This document shows, piece by piece, positions 16,590-25,900 of a stretch of DNA of 64,000 bases (positions within the stretch are counted from its first letter, which is position 1; each line of letters starts with the position of its first letter). A model generated the notes under the pieces. It was given only the letters and a program-made list of their open reading frames with translations. It was not told the origin of the DNA and did no database searches. The position numbers and the translations under genes are program-made. The DNA is from Chitinophaga sp. (GTDB taxonomy: Bacteria > Bacteroidota > Bacteroidia > Chitinophagales > Chitinophagaceae). The stretch is from positions 186,001-250,000 of the forward strand of contig NZ_JAFAIX010000012.1 of NCBI RefSeq assembly GCF_019236475.1, in the 5' to 3' direction.

Positions 16590-18440
16590 TTAAGCGAGCA
16601 TTTCTCTGATTTTGGTAACCAGTTCTCCTTTAGTGATAGGAACACCCATAATTTTATTATATCCCTGTGCATCAATAAGATATTGATCGCGGATGATTTT
16701 GATCAGTTGACCATTGTTGATTTCCGGGATCAATACTTTATCGTAGCTGTGAAGAATTTCGGCCAGATTTTTCGGGAACGGACGTAGGTGACGCAGGTGT
16801 GCATGAGCTACCTGGTGTCCTTCTGTCAGCAGTTCCAGCACTGCGCTTTTAATAGCACCGAAGGTAGAACCCCATCCCAATACCAGTACTTTACCTTTTT
16901 CAGGACCTACTTCTATTTTCTGTAATGGAATATGATCAGCGATTTTATCTACTTTTTCTTGGCGGATTTTCACCATTACCTGGTGGTTTTCCGGATCGTA
17001 GCTCACATTACCCGTGATATTCTGTTTTTCCAGACCACCGATACGGTGTTCCAGTCCTGGTGTACCAGGAACGGCCCAAGGGCGAACCAGGTTTTCATCG
17101 CGTTGGTAAGGCATGAATTGTTCCTCACCTTCAGCCAGACCAGTTTTAAATTTCACGTTGATGGGCTGCAGATCGGCTGCTTTAGGGAAGCGCCAAGGTT
17201 CAGCACCGTTAGCGATATAACCGTCACTCAGGAAGATCACCGGTGTCATATGCTGTACGGAGATACGGAAAGCTTCATAAATAGCATCAAAGCAATCCGC
17301 AGGCGTTGAAGCAGAGATCACTGGCATCGGACATTCCCCATTACGGCCATAATAAGCTTGCAGGAGGTCGGATTGTTCTGTTTTGGTAGGCAAGCCTGTA
17401 GAAGGGCCTCCGCGTTGAATATCCACAATCAGCAGCGGGATTTCCAGCATGACAGCCAGACCCATTGCTTCCCCTTTCAGGGCTACACCAGGGCCAGAAG
17501 TAGTAGTAATCCCCATATGACCACCATAGGAAGCACCGATAGCAGAAGTGATACCTGCGATTTCGTCTTCCGCTTGGAAGGTACGTATACCGAAGTTTTT
17601 GAGTTTACTCAGTTCATGGAGGATATCAGAAGCTGGCGTAATAGGATAAGTACCCAAGAACAGCGGCAGGTTAGCTTTTTGAGAAGCGGCCACCAGACCA
17701 TAAGCAAGGGCGGTATTACCAGTAATACTGCGGTAAGTACCTGGTTCCATACGAGCTTTTTCCACGCGGTATCTGGTACTGAAAGCTTCCACTGTTTCGG
17801 CGAAGTTATAGCCAGCGTGGAGTACTTTCAGGTTAGAATCCAGGATATCCTGTTTTTTACCGAATTTATCACGAAGGAAGTTCTCTGTGCTATCCATGTT
17901 ACGGTCGTATAACCAGTACAGGAAGCCCAGGACGAACATATTTTTGGCGCGATCTTTTTCTTTCATGCCCAGGGTCGTGTCTTTCAATGCCTCGCGGGTC
18001 ATTTTGGTCACGTCCATGGTATGTAATTGGTAATCTACCAGGGAGCCGTCTTCCAGGGGATTTACGCCATCCGGGTAGTTGGCGAGGCGGAGGTTTTTCG
18101 AGTCAAAACCATCCGTATTGGCGATGATGATACCACCTTTTTTCAGTCCTTTCAGGTTAGCTTTCAGGGCGGCGGCATTCATGGCTACGAGTACATCGCA
18201 GGCATCGCCGGGGGTGAATATACGATTAGAGGAGAAATGGAGCTGGAATCCACTCACACCTGCCAGGGTTCCTTGCGGCGCGCGGATTTCAGCAGGGAAA
18301 TCCGGGAAGGTACTCAGGTCATTACCAATCAGGGCAGTATTATTGGAAAACTGACTACCTGTAAGCTGCATACCATCACCACTGTCGCCTGCAAATTTTA
18401 TCACTACATCTTCCAACTGTTGAATCGAAGTATTAGGCAT
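16590..18440 (-). CDS. korA: 2-oxoacid:ferredoxin oxidoreductase, fused gamma-alpha subunit (KorA type)
   Basis: This 616-residue protein fuses a gamma domain (about residues 8-190, VIKFAGDSGDGMQLTGSQFS and RAPQGTLAGVSGFQLHFSS) with an alpha domain (about 220-600). The alpha part shows GTYPITPASDILHEL, ITTTSGPGVALKGEAMGLAVMLEIPLLIVDIQRGGPSTGLPTKTEQ in pieces. The architecture matches 2-oxoglutarate:ferredoxin oxidoreductase KorA, which makes or consumes succinyl-CoA with ferredoxin. Catalysis needs a TPP- and iron-sulfur-containing beta subunit. That gene normally follows directly, but here a terminator follows, so the beta subunit must be encoded elsewhere. Substrate (2-oxoglutarate or pyruvate) is not certain. 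Confidence 0.88.
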   Translation of the reverse strand: MPNTSIQQLEDVVIKFAGDSGDGMQLTGSQFSNNTALIGNDLSTFPDFPAEIRAPQGTLAGVSGFQLHFSSNRIFTPGDACDVLVAMNAAALKANLKGLKKGGIIIANTDGFDSKNLRLANYPDGVNPLEDGSLVDYQLHTMDVTKMTREALKDTTLGMKEKDRAKNMFVLGFLYWLYDRNMDSTENFLRDKFGKKQDILDSNLKVLHAGYNFAETVEAFSTRYRVEKARMEPGTYRSITGNTALAYGLVAASQKANLPLFLGTYPITPASDILHELSKLKNFGIRTFQAEDEIAGITSAIGASYGGHMGITTTSGPGVALKGEAMGLAVMLEIPLLIVDIQRGGPSTGLPTKTEQSDLLQAYYGRNGECPMPVISASTPADCFDAIYEAFRISVQHMTPVIFLSDGYIANGAEPWRFPKAADLQPINVKFKTGLAEGEEQFMPYQRDENLVRPWAVPGTPGLEHRIGGLEKQNITGNVSYDPENHQVMVKIRQEKVDKIADHIPLQKIEVGPEKGKVLVLGWGSTFGAIKSAVLELLTEGHQVAHAHLRHLRPFPKNLAEILHSYDKVLIPEINNGQLIKIIRDQYLIDAQGYNKIMGVPITKGELVTKIREMLA

Positions 18441-18530
18441 CTATAGTTCTTTTTAGGTATTCTGTATTAGGGTGTAAATTTAGGCAATCGGGAGGTAGTA
18501 ATCCCTATCTAAAATGAATTTACATATCCT

Positions 18531-18550
18531 TGTACACAAAAGTACACAAA
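18531..18550 (-). promoter_or_regulatory. Candidate promoter of korA within a tandem GTACACAAAA repeat
   Basis: The decamer GTACACAAAA is directly repeated. On the minus strand the junction creates the perfect -7 box TACTTTTG at 18543-18536. No good -33 box is visible, and the leader to the ATG at 18440 would be about 90 bases. Confidence 0.4.
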
Positions 18551-18720
18551 ACCAGTAGACTATCCCACCCTGAAATGCTGATTATCATTACTTCTTGTTA
18601 TGGGTTATAACTAGAAGTTATTCTCTTCCCAAATGCTAATATTTTTACAAAAGATATATGTATAATGAGTAGGTATCAGGAGTAATTAGTAAATTGGCAT
18701 TTAAATTTAAACTATTTTTT

Positions 18721-19458
18721 ATGGCACTATTTCAATCGAACAACCCTGTACTGAAGGAAAGTATGTTTGGCCAGTCGGCTCAGCAGGGAGAGGCCATGAC
18801 CATCCGTGGTACCGTTAACAAGATGTCATTTTTGCTGGTATTGCTCATTGCAGCAGCTGTATTTTCATGGGGTCAGTTTACCATGGGTACGGGTAATGCA
18901 TTCCCGCTGATGATCGGAGGCGCTATAGGCGGTTTCATACTTGCACTGATAATCATTTTTAAGAAAGAGTGGGCGGGATATCTTGCACCAGCATATGCAC
19001 TGGCAGAAGGTTTATTCCTGGGCGCTATTTCTGCGGTATATAATGCACAATCCGGCGGTATCGTAATGCAGGCAGTAGGTCTGACTTTCGGTACATTCAT
19101 CGCGATGTTGATATTGTATCGTGCTGGTATCATCCGTGCAACAGAGCGATTCAAATCTATCATTATTACTGCTACTGCAGGTATTGCGATCTTCTATCTG
19201 ATTGCGATAGTGCTGCGTATGTTCCATATTCAAATGCCACTGATTTACGATAGTGGTATGATTGGTATTGGATTTTCGCTGGTAGTGGTAGCCATTGCAG
19301 CGTTAAATCTGATTTTAGATTTTGACATGATAGAGCAGGGTGCTGCCCAAGGTGCTCCTAAATACTTCGAGTGGTATGCATCTTTTGGTTTGATGGTTAC
19401 CCTGGTATGGTTATACCTTGAAATCCTGCGCTTGTTGAGCAAATTGAACAAACGCTAG
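18721..19458 (+). CDS. Bax inhibitor-1/YccA-family membrane protein
   Basis: This 245-residue integral membrane protein has about seven hydrophobic spans. The N-terminus MALFQSNNPVLKESMF is the typical YccA-like beginning, which decides the ATG at 18721 over an in-frame TTG at 18694. Conserved features include APAYALAEGLFLGAISAVYN and the C-terminal ASFGLMVTLVWLYLEILRLL. Bacterial BI-1 relatives are pH-sensitive calcium leak channels or modulators of FtsH proteolysis; the role here is not known. The gene stands alone with its own terminator. Confidence 0.9.
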   Translation: MALFQSNNPVLKESMFGQSAQQGEAMTIRGTVNKMSFLLVLLIAAAVFSWGQFTMGTGNAFPLMIGGAIGGFILALIIIFKKEWAGYLAPAYALAEGLFLGAISAVYNAQSGGIVMQAVGLTFGTFIAMLILYRAGIIRATERFKSIIITATAGIAIFYLIAIVLRMFHIQMPLIYDSGMIGIGFSLVVVAIAALNLILDFDMIEQGAAQGAPKYFEWYASFGLMVTLVWLYLEILRLLSKLNKR

Positions 19459-19485
19459 TAATAGAAACAATATTTACAGTAAAGG

Positions 19486-19517
19486 GTCCCATCGTTCATA
19501 GCGGTGGGACTTTTTTT
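19486..19517 (+). terminator. Intrinsic terminator of the BI-1/YccA gene
   Basis: GTCCCATCG at 19486-19494 pairs with CGGTGGGAC at 19502-19510 (one G-T pair) and is followed by seven T. Confidence 0.9.
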
Positions 19518-19662
19518 ATTTTGTTAAGATCTTTCAAAAGAAATGTTAAATGGGAACCATCTGGATTTTATGGCACCGTAATTGCAAAATTGATAAATAG
19601 TTAAGCATTAAAGTACAATTATAGCCAAAGAGCAATAGTTGGTTTTCATAGGGGTTAATCAA

Positions 19663-19698
19663 AAGCCGGCCGTATCTCTATACGGCCGGCTTCTTTTT
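19663..19698 (+). terminator. Strong terminator with no upstream gene
   Basis: GCCGGCCGTA at 19665-19674 and its complement at 19681-19690 enclose a six-base loop, followed by TTCTTTTTTT. The previous gene already has its own terminator 150 bases earlier and no open frame lies between them, so this hairpin may end a small RNA. Confidence 0.75.
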
Positions 19699-19786
19699 TT
19701 CGTTAATGGATAGTTATCCTCACTGTTTCTTTTTTTCAAATAATAGGGGTATAAGATGAACATTGCGTCTTATAATAAAACGCAGC

Positions 19787-19900
19787 ATGTTATTCACCAG
19801 TAAGATTGCCAGCATTAAGAGCACAGTCTTAATAACCTATGTTTCTCTGGGGATTGGTTGGATATTGCTAATGATGGTGATATTCCGCTTTATTCTTTAG
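19787..19900 (+). CDS. Putative 37-residue single-span membrane peptide
   Basis: A short open frame encodes MLFTSKIASIKSTVLITYV followed by SLGIGWILLMMVIFRFIL. The N-terminus is basic (two lysines) and the next 24 residues form one uninterrupted hydrophobic helix. This is the classic composition of a bacterial small membrane protein. It lies between two strong terminators in a 580-base region otherwise empty of genes. No family is recognised, and no TAnnTTTG promoter was seen directly upstream. Chance occurrence of a small hydrophobic frame cannot be excluded. Confidence 0.4.
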   Translation: MLFTSKIASIKSTVLITYVSLGIGWILLMMVIFRFIL

Positions 19901-19980
19901 TAGTGAAGCCGGCTAGGCTGTAACGGCCGGTGGAACTACAGGAGATAACTTATATTCCTGCACTGTTATGCGCTAGGCGC

Positions 19981-20016
19981 AAAAAAGGGCCCGTTTGCAG
20001 ACGGACCCTTTTCATT
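19981..20016. terminator. Terminator after the 2H-domain gene
   Basis: AAAAGGG...CCGT pairs with ACGG...CCCTTTT around the loop TTGCAG, with one internal mismatch. A run of six T follows in the minus direction, ending the kynU-2H transcript. The plus side also has TTTTCATTTTT. Confidence 0.8.
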
Positions 20017-20040
20017 TTTATGTTTAGGCTAGTGCTATTA

Positions 20041-21279
20041 TCAAGCGCCGCCCAGTTTGCATTTCTGCAGTACTTCCCATGATTTGCCGTTGTGGCGGAG
20101 GAAGTACAGGTTATTAACCTTAAAGGTAGCCTGGTACTCTTTGTTTTCGTATTCAGGCCATGCTTTATTGAACTGCTCATCGTCGAGGTCTTTGAAGGCC
20201 ACGGTAACGTGAGGAGTGAATCCTGTGCGGGCCAGCATAGTACTGAAACCAAATTCCTTGCGGAGGAAGTTGATCAGTTGACGGTGCATTGCCGACATGG
20301 TTTCGCTTTTTTCCACATTGATGAAGAGTACGCGGTTTTGTTTGTTAGGGAAGGTACCGTAACCGTTGAGGGACACTTCGAAAGGAGCCTGTGTTTTAGC
20401 AAACTCAGTGAGTTCATCACAGAATGCTTTTTCCAGTGCAGGATCAGCGGTGAAAGGCACCTGCAGGGTGATATGGGGCAGTACTTTCAGTGCGTACATT
20501 GGACCATATTGTTCTGCAAATTCCTGTTTAATTTTTATGATTTCTTTGCCTACTTCAGCAGTTGGAAGCAGGGCGATAAAGTAAATTTTATTGTCTGGTT
20601 TTGGCTCGAATTTTCTGCGCTGCATGCCAGGGCGTCCGCCACGATTGTAGCCACCGCCACCGCCGCCGCGATCATAACCACCGCCGCCACCGCCACGGTT
20701 GTATCCACCGCCGCCACCGCCGCGATCATAGCCACCACCGCCACCGCGGTTGTAACCACCACCACCGCCATCATGGTTGTATCCACCGCCGCCGCCGCGA
20801 TCGTAGCCACCACCGCCACCGCGGTTGTAACCACCACCACCGCCATCACGGTTGTATCCACCACCACCGCCGCCGCGATCGTAGCCACCACCGCCACGGT
20901 TATAGCCACCACCACCTTCACGGTTGTAGCCACCACCACCTTCGCGATTGTAGCCGCCACCGCCTTCACGGTTATAGCCGCCACCGCCTTCACGGTTGTA
21001 GTTGTTGTTGCGATCGTAACCACCGCCTTCACGGTTATAGCCACCACCACCATCGCGATAGCTGTCACGATTGTAATCGCGCTGGCGATATCCGCCATCA
21101 CGGTCTCCATTGTAGCTAGGACGGCCTTCGCGGTCCCCGCTGTTGTAGTCGGGTTTTCCACCTTCCCGCTCACTGTTTAAATTGGGTTTGAATTCGCCCC
21201 TCTCCTTATTGGGATCATTCTCTTTGTTGGTATCAGAAGAGTAGGGCCTGCGGGGGCGTTCGTTTCTCTCAAAATTCAT
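20041..21279 (-). CDS. Glycine-rich repeat protein with C-terminal 2'-5' RNA ligase/2H phosphoesterase domain
   Basis: This 412-residue protein has three parts. Residues 1-75 are hydrophilic and charged. Residues about 76-215 are a low-complexity tract of roughly fifteen units of the form GY-N/D-R-x-G(3-6), rich in Gly, Tyr and Arg. Residues 231-412 are a complete 2H domain: KIYFIALLP, first HxT motif HITLQ (H269, T271) and second HVTVA (H357, T359). The family includes RNA 2',3'-cyclic phosphodiesterases and LigT. The repeat tract resembles RGG/YGG regions of eukaryotic RNA-binding proteins, so RNA binding or condensate formation is a reasonable inference. It starts nine bases after the kynU stop. 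The repeat DNA is GC-rich and probably variable in copy number. Confidence 0.85.
   Translation of the reverse strand: MNFERNERPRRPYSSDTNKENDPNKERGEFKPNLNSEREGGKPDYNSGDREGRPSYNGDRDGGYRQRDYNRDSYRDGGGGYNREGGGYDRNNNYNREGGGGYNREGGGGYNREGGGGYNREGGGGYNRGGGGYDRGGGGGGYNRDGGGGGYNRGGGGGYDRGGGGGYNHDGGGGGYNRGGGGGYDRGGGGGGYNRGGGGGGYDRGGGGGGYNRGGRPGMQRRKFEPKPDNKIYFIALLPTAEVGKEIIKIKQEFAEQYGPMYALKVLPHITLQVPFTADPALEKAFCDELTEFAKTQAPFEVSLNGYGTFPNKQNRVLFINVEKSETMSAMHRQLINFLRKEFGFSTMLARTGFTPHVTVAFKDLDDEQFNKAWPEYENKEYQATFKVNNLYFLRHNGKSWEVLQKCKLGGA
20637..21060 (-). repeat. Coding tandem repeat, GY[N/D]R-poly-Gly units
   Basis: About fifteen imperfect repeats of 24-30 bases encode Tyr-Asn/Asp-Arg followed by three to six glycines. 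Unit length varies in whole codons, so the frame is kept. Early units carry Glu or Asp after Arg, later units mostly Gly. Near-identical neighbouring units suggest recent expansion by slippage or recombination. Confidence 0.85.
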
Positions 21280-21288
21280 CTTACTTAA

Positions 21289-22557
21289 TTAAGCGTTTGA
21301 AGCAATATTTGCTATGATTTCATAAAAATGAAACACATCCTGATAAGAGTTATACATTGGAGCCGGCGAAACCCTGATGACTCCGGGTTCTCTCCAGTCA
21401 ACGATGATACCGGCATCTGTCATGCGTTGATGTATCTCTTTACCTTTATCCTTGAACAACAAAGATAACTGTGCGCCACGTTCATTACAATTATTAGGTG
21501 TAATTATTTCGAAATTTATGCCTTCGATTTGGCTCAAAAGGAATTCCAAATAGTTGGTCATTCCTATACTTTTTTCTCTTAAAGCCTTTATACCGGCTGA
21601 TTCAAATAATTCCAGGGAGGCCTTTAAACTAACCATGTTAAACACTTGGGCAGTACTTTGCTGCCACCCTTCTGCTGTATCTTTTGGCACAAATCCCTTT
21701 TCCATTTTAAAACGTACGCTCTCTTCGTTGCCCCACCAGCCACCTAAGCGGAGGAATCCGCGGTTGCCGGCATATCTTTCGTGCACAAATGCGCCACCTA
21801 CAGCGCCCGGACCGCCATTCAAGTACTTATAAGAGCACCATACGGCAAAGTCCACATTCCAATCGTGCAATGATACCGGTATATTTCCTGCTACGTGCGC
21901 CAGGTCAAAACCTGCATATGCTCCTGCCTTATGAGCGGCAGCCGTAATTGCCGGGATGTCAAAAAACTGACCGGTATAATAATTTATTCCACCAAATAAA
22001 ACTAATGCTAAACTATCACTTTCCCTGTTAATAATATCTAAAATATCTTCGGTTCTGATTAATTGTTCGCCAGGTCGGGGTGAAACCTCTATAATCGCGT
22101 TTGCTGGTTCAAATCCATGAAACTTAACCTGTGTTTCAACTGCATATTGGTCACTGGGAAATGCTCCTGCTTCCATTAACACTTTAAACCGCTGTTTGGT
22201 TGGCCGGTAAAAACTTAACATCATAAAATGTAAGTTCACAGTCAGTGTATTCATTACCGTTAGCTCCTGCTGACTTGCCCCCATAATACTAGTAAGGGGC
22301 TTGCTGCAATATTGCTGATAATATAACCAAGGATTTTTGGCCCCCCAGTAGCCCTCAACTGCGCACTGCTGCCAGTCTGCAAGCTCCTGATCTATAGCCG
22401 CTTTTACGTTCCGAGGTTGTAATCCCAACGAATTTCCACATAAATATATTGCATCCTTTCCGTTACGCTGAGGAAAATAAAACTGCTCTCTGAATCTGTT
22501 TAACGGATCCTTCTGGTCCTGCTCTTTAGCAAACGCTAACGATGCTACGTACTCCAT
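21289..22557 (-). CDS. kynU: Kynureninase
   Basis: This 422-residue PLP enzyme of fold type I cleaves L-kynurenine to anthranilate and alanine (3-hydroxykynurenine likewise) in tryptophan breakdown or NAD synthesis. Family marks are YLCGNSLGLQPRNV, AVEGYWGAKNPW, LVLFGGINYYTGQ, the cofactor-binding FDLAHVAGN (D218, H221) and WCSYKYLNGGPGA with the Schiff-base lysine K244. The length is typical. No other kynurenine-pathway gene lies in the window. The downstream 2H-domain gene is separated by only nine bases and is probably cotranscribed, with no known metabolic link. Confidence 0.95.
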   Translation of the reverse strand: MEYVASLAFAKEQDQKDPLNRFREQFYFPQRNGKDAIYLCGNSLGLQPRNVKAAIDQELADWQQCAVEGYWGAKNPWLYYQQYCSKPLTSIMGASQQELTVMNTLTVNLHFMMLSFYRPTKQRFKVLMEAGAFPSDQYAVETQVKFHGFEPANAIIEVSPRPGEQLIRTEDILDIINRESDSLALVLFGGINYYTGQFFDIPAITAAAHKAGAYAGFDLAHVAGNIPVSLHDWNVDFAVWCSYKYLNGGPGAVGGAFVHERYAGNRGFLRLGGWWGNEESVRFKMEKGFVPKDTAEGWQQSTAQVFNMVSLKASLELFESAGIKALREKSIGMTNYLEFLLSQIEGINFEIITPNNCNERGAQLSLLFKDKGKEIHQRMTDAGIIVDWREPGVIRVSPAPMYNSYQDVFHFYEIIANIASNA

Positions 22558-22884
22558 GGTCTTCCAATCTTTACCTAAATTGCTAATGCTTTTAATGGCT
22601 GCTTATCTCTCTTACCCGATTAAATATCCGCTATTCTAACACTTATTAATACTTCTCAATTAAAATATCTCTGTAAACAGGCAAACAGTCATAACTGTTT
22701 AAATCAGAACGTTTTCATTGGTAATCACTATATTACGTGCTTACGTGGCTAGGATTTATCAAGGTTAGTAACGTGAAAAACAATCTGAAGGACCAAAAGT
22801 AATAAAGGCTGCCCAATTGCCCGCAATTCCAAATGTTAAAATTTGTTAATGAATCTAAATTTACTTACTTCTACCCAAATATAA
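22558..22884. other. AT-rich gap upstream of kynU
   Basis: No open frame of note and no RNA structure is evident in these 330 bases. An isolated TATATTTG occurs on the minus strand at 22883-22876 but lacks a -33 partner and is far from kynU. The kynU promoter is presumably here but was not resolved. Confidence 0.4.
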
Positions 22885-22915
22885 CAAAAAAACCGTCCCG
22901 AAGAATCAGGACGGT
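22885..22915 (-). terminator. Intrinsic terminator of the RND efflux operon
   Basis: On the minus strand ACCGTCC and GGACGGT form a 7-base stem with a ten-base loop followed by seven T. It lies 50 bases past the permease stop. Confidence 0.85.
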
Positions 22916-22964
22916 GTCTGTTAACCTACAACTGTTACACTGTATAGAAAAATTTATACTTTCT

Positions 22965-25900
22965 TTAATTCATAGCTGCCTTCTCTAGGCTCTCCTTAGG
23001 CGCCTGCACTATCTCTTCTGGCTTATTGAAGAAATGGTAAGGTTTGGGAGACACGTAGTCCGGGTGATGCAATTTCCTCACTACGTCCCGCTTCATGAAC
23101 AATTTCAGCACCACTACCAGGAATGGCACATATTTCAATGCTCGTGGCCAATTATACCAATCCAGCACATCAATGGAACGCTTGTTCATGGCATACATTG
23201 TTGGCACCAGGATCAAAGTCAGGAAGGTCGCAAAAACCAACCCGAATACCATTGTCCAGGCCAACGGTCCCCAGAAGGCAACGTTATCACCTCCGAAATA
23301 AATGTTCGGTTGGAAGTGTGTAAACAATCCTTCAAAGTCAATATTGAAGCCTATTGCCAGCGGAACCAATCCTAATATCGCTGCTATAGCGGTGAGTATT
23401 ACCGGTGTCATACGGGTTCTGCCCGCTTCTACTACTGCATCATATACTTTGGCATCCTGCTGTATTAACAGGTCGGTAAATTCCACCAATACAATACCAT
23501 TCCTCACAACGATACCCGCCAAGGCCATAATACCTACACCATTCATGACAATGGATATATCCATTCCAAAGATGGAGAAGCCCAGGAATACTCCGATAAT
23601 ACTGAATAGAATCTCCAATAAAATGATGGCAGGACGACCAATCGAGTTAAACTGTGTCACCATAATCATCAACATCAAACCAAACGCTCCCAGCATCGCC
23701 ATTAACAGGAAGTTCATCGTTTCCATCTGGTCTTCCTGTTCCCCTGTCATCTTAATGGTTACATTGTTAGGATGGGAGAAGTCTTTCAAAGAATTCTCAA
23801 TCTGCTGTACTACTTCATTGGCATTGTAACCGGTCAGGACGTTGGAATACAGCGAGATCACACGCTTCTGATCGATGCGTTTAATACCTGCATAGGTATT
23901 CGTGTACTTCACGTCTGCGACAGCAGACAATGGTACTTGTCTTACTGCTCCACCCATGTTCATATCCCTGTACACGAGGTTCAAGTTCATCAGATTGTTG
24001 ATATTATTACGCTGGTCTTCTCTCAAACGAACCATGATCTTATACTCATCCTTGGCATCACGGATTTTGGATGCTTCGGTACCGAACAAGGCTGTACGCA
24101 AGGCTCCGCCAATCATGGCCGTGGAAATTCCCTGTGCATTAGCTCGCTGGCGATCTATGGAAACTACCACTTCTGGTTTGTTATCTTCAAAATCACTCTT
24201 CAACTCTTCTACCCCATCAATGTGTAAGGAGTCGAGATAACGTTTAAGCCTGAACGAAGAGACTGTCAGGTCTCCAAAATCATCTCCACTGATCTCAATG
24301 TTAATTGGTTTACCAGTTGGAGGGCCACCTTTCTCCTGCTCTACCGTAATGTTGGCGCCAGGTATACCTTTCACCGCATTACGAATTTTGTCGAGATATT
24401 GCACAGTGGATTGTCCCTTTCTTGCCCCAAATTCCACAAATGCGACAGTTACTTTACCCTTTTGAGGTTCTGTACTTTGGGTCATCTCCTGTGGATCCCC
24501 GGCTCCCTTTGCCACATTGGAAATAATAGATTCTACAATTGGGTTGTTTGAGCCAACCACTTTTGTAATGCGTTGCTCCACTAGGCGGGTGATAGAATCT
24601 GTATATTTCTGATCTGTACCGTTGGGCAACTGGATATAAGTAAAAATAAAGTTAGGATCTGCGGAAGGAAAGAATACTACTTTAGGATTTCGTATAGCCG
24701 TTACCATTATACTTAGTATCAGCAAACCGAAAGTAGCGATCAGTATACCAACTGGCCTCCAGCCCACCAAGCACCATTGTAAGATTCTTTTGTAGGCATC
24801 CTGTACTTTTGGCCAGAACTTATGCTGGAAACGACGCGCAACACCCGCCAGCCAGAAACGTTCCAACACAATCACCAGGTAAATGAAGATCACAAAGTTG
24901 CCTACACCCGGACTGCCATTAAGATACCCCATCAAAGCTACCAGTGCAAAAACGCCAGTCAGGATCTGGAACTTCCTGTTAAACTTGGGTTTAGGATGAT
25001 GTTCACCTTCATGTCTGTCCATGAAATCCACCGCAAATACCGGGTTGATGATATAGGCTACAATTAGGGATGCTCCCAATGTGGTAATCAATGTTACCGG
25101 CAGGAAGAACATAAATTTACCAATCACTCCTGGCCAGAATAACAGTGGGAAGAATGGAGCCAATACCGTCAGGGTTCCTGAGAATACCGGCAGGAAAACC
25201 TCTCCTGCTGCCACTTTCGCCGCTTTTACAATGCCCAGATCTTTACGCTCATTGAAGATACGGTGTACGTTTTCAATTACCACAATCGCGTCATCCACCA
25301 CAATACCTAATGCTAGCAAGAAGGAAAACAACACCATCATGTTGAGTGTGAATCCATATACAGGTAGCAAGAGGAAGGCTATAAACATGGAGATTGGTAC
25401 CGACAACGCCACGAATATGGCATTCACCGCTCCCATAAAGAACATCAGGATTAATGTTACCAACAAGAACCCGATGATAATAGTATTGATCAGGTCATGA
25501 AGGGTTACACGAGTGGATTTGGATTGATCCGCAGTAATGGTCACACTCAGGTTTTTAGGGAAATGGTTCTTCACCATATCCGCCTCAATTGCCCGGATTT
25601 TATCAGATGCATCAATCAGGTTTTTACCACTCTGTTTGATAACGTTGAGCGTGATTACGTTTTTACCATTCAATCGTGCGTAGCTTTCCTGTTCCAGGAA
25701 TCCATCCTTCACCTCGGCAATATCACGGAGGTATACGGTGGCGCCAGACTGGCCTCTCACGATGATATTTCCAATCTGTGAAGGGTCTTTATATTCTCCT
25801 TTTACACTCAGTGTCCGTTTTTGTCCATCCATGGCCACCAATCCACCAGAGATGGTGATGTTTTCACCCTGGATAGCGCCAATGATATCTCCGAAGCCAA

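Noticed and set aside
20637..21060. CRISPR-like repetition
   Set aside because: Units are short, without unique spacers, keep the reading frame and encode GY[N/D]R-Gly; this is a protein repeat.
20092..21180. 362-codon Ala/Thr/Val-rich frame on the plus strand
   Set aside because: It mirrors the glycine-rich repeat and the 2H domain encoded on the other strand; the composition is an artefact of the repeat.
22876..22883. TATATTTG on the minus strand as kynU promoter
   Set aside because: It lies about 320 bases upstream of kynU, has no -33 box and overlaps the area of the efflux operon terminator.
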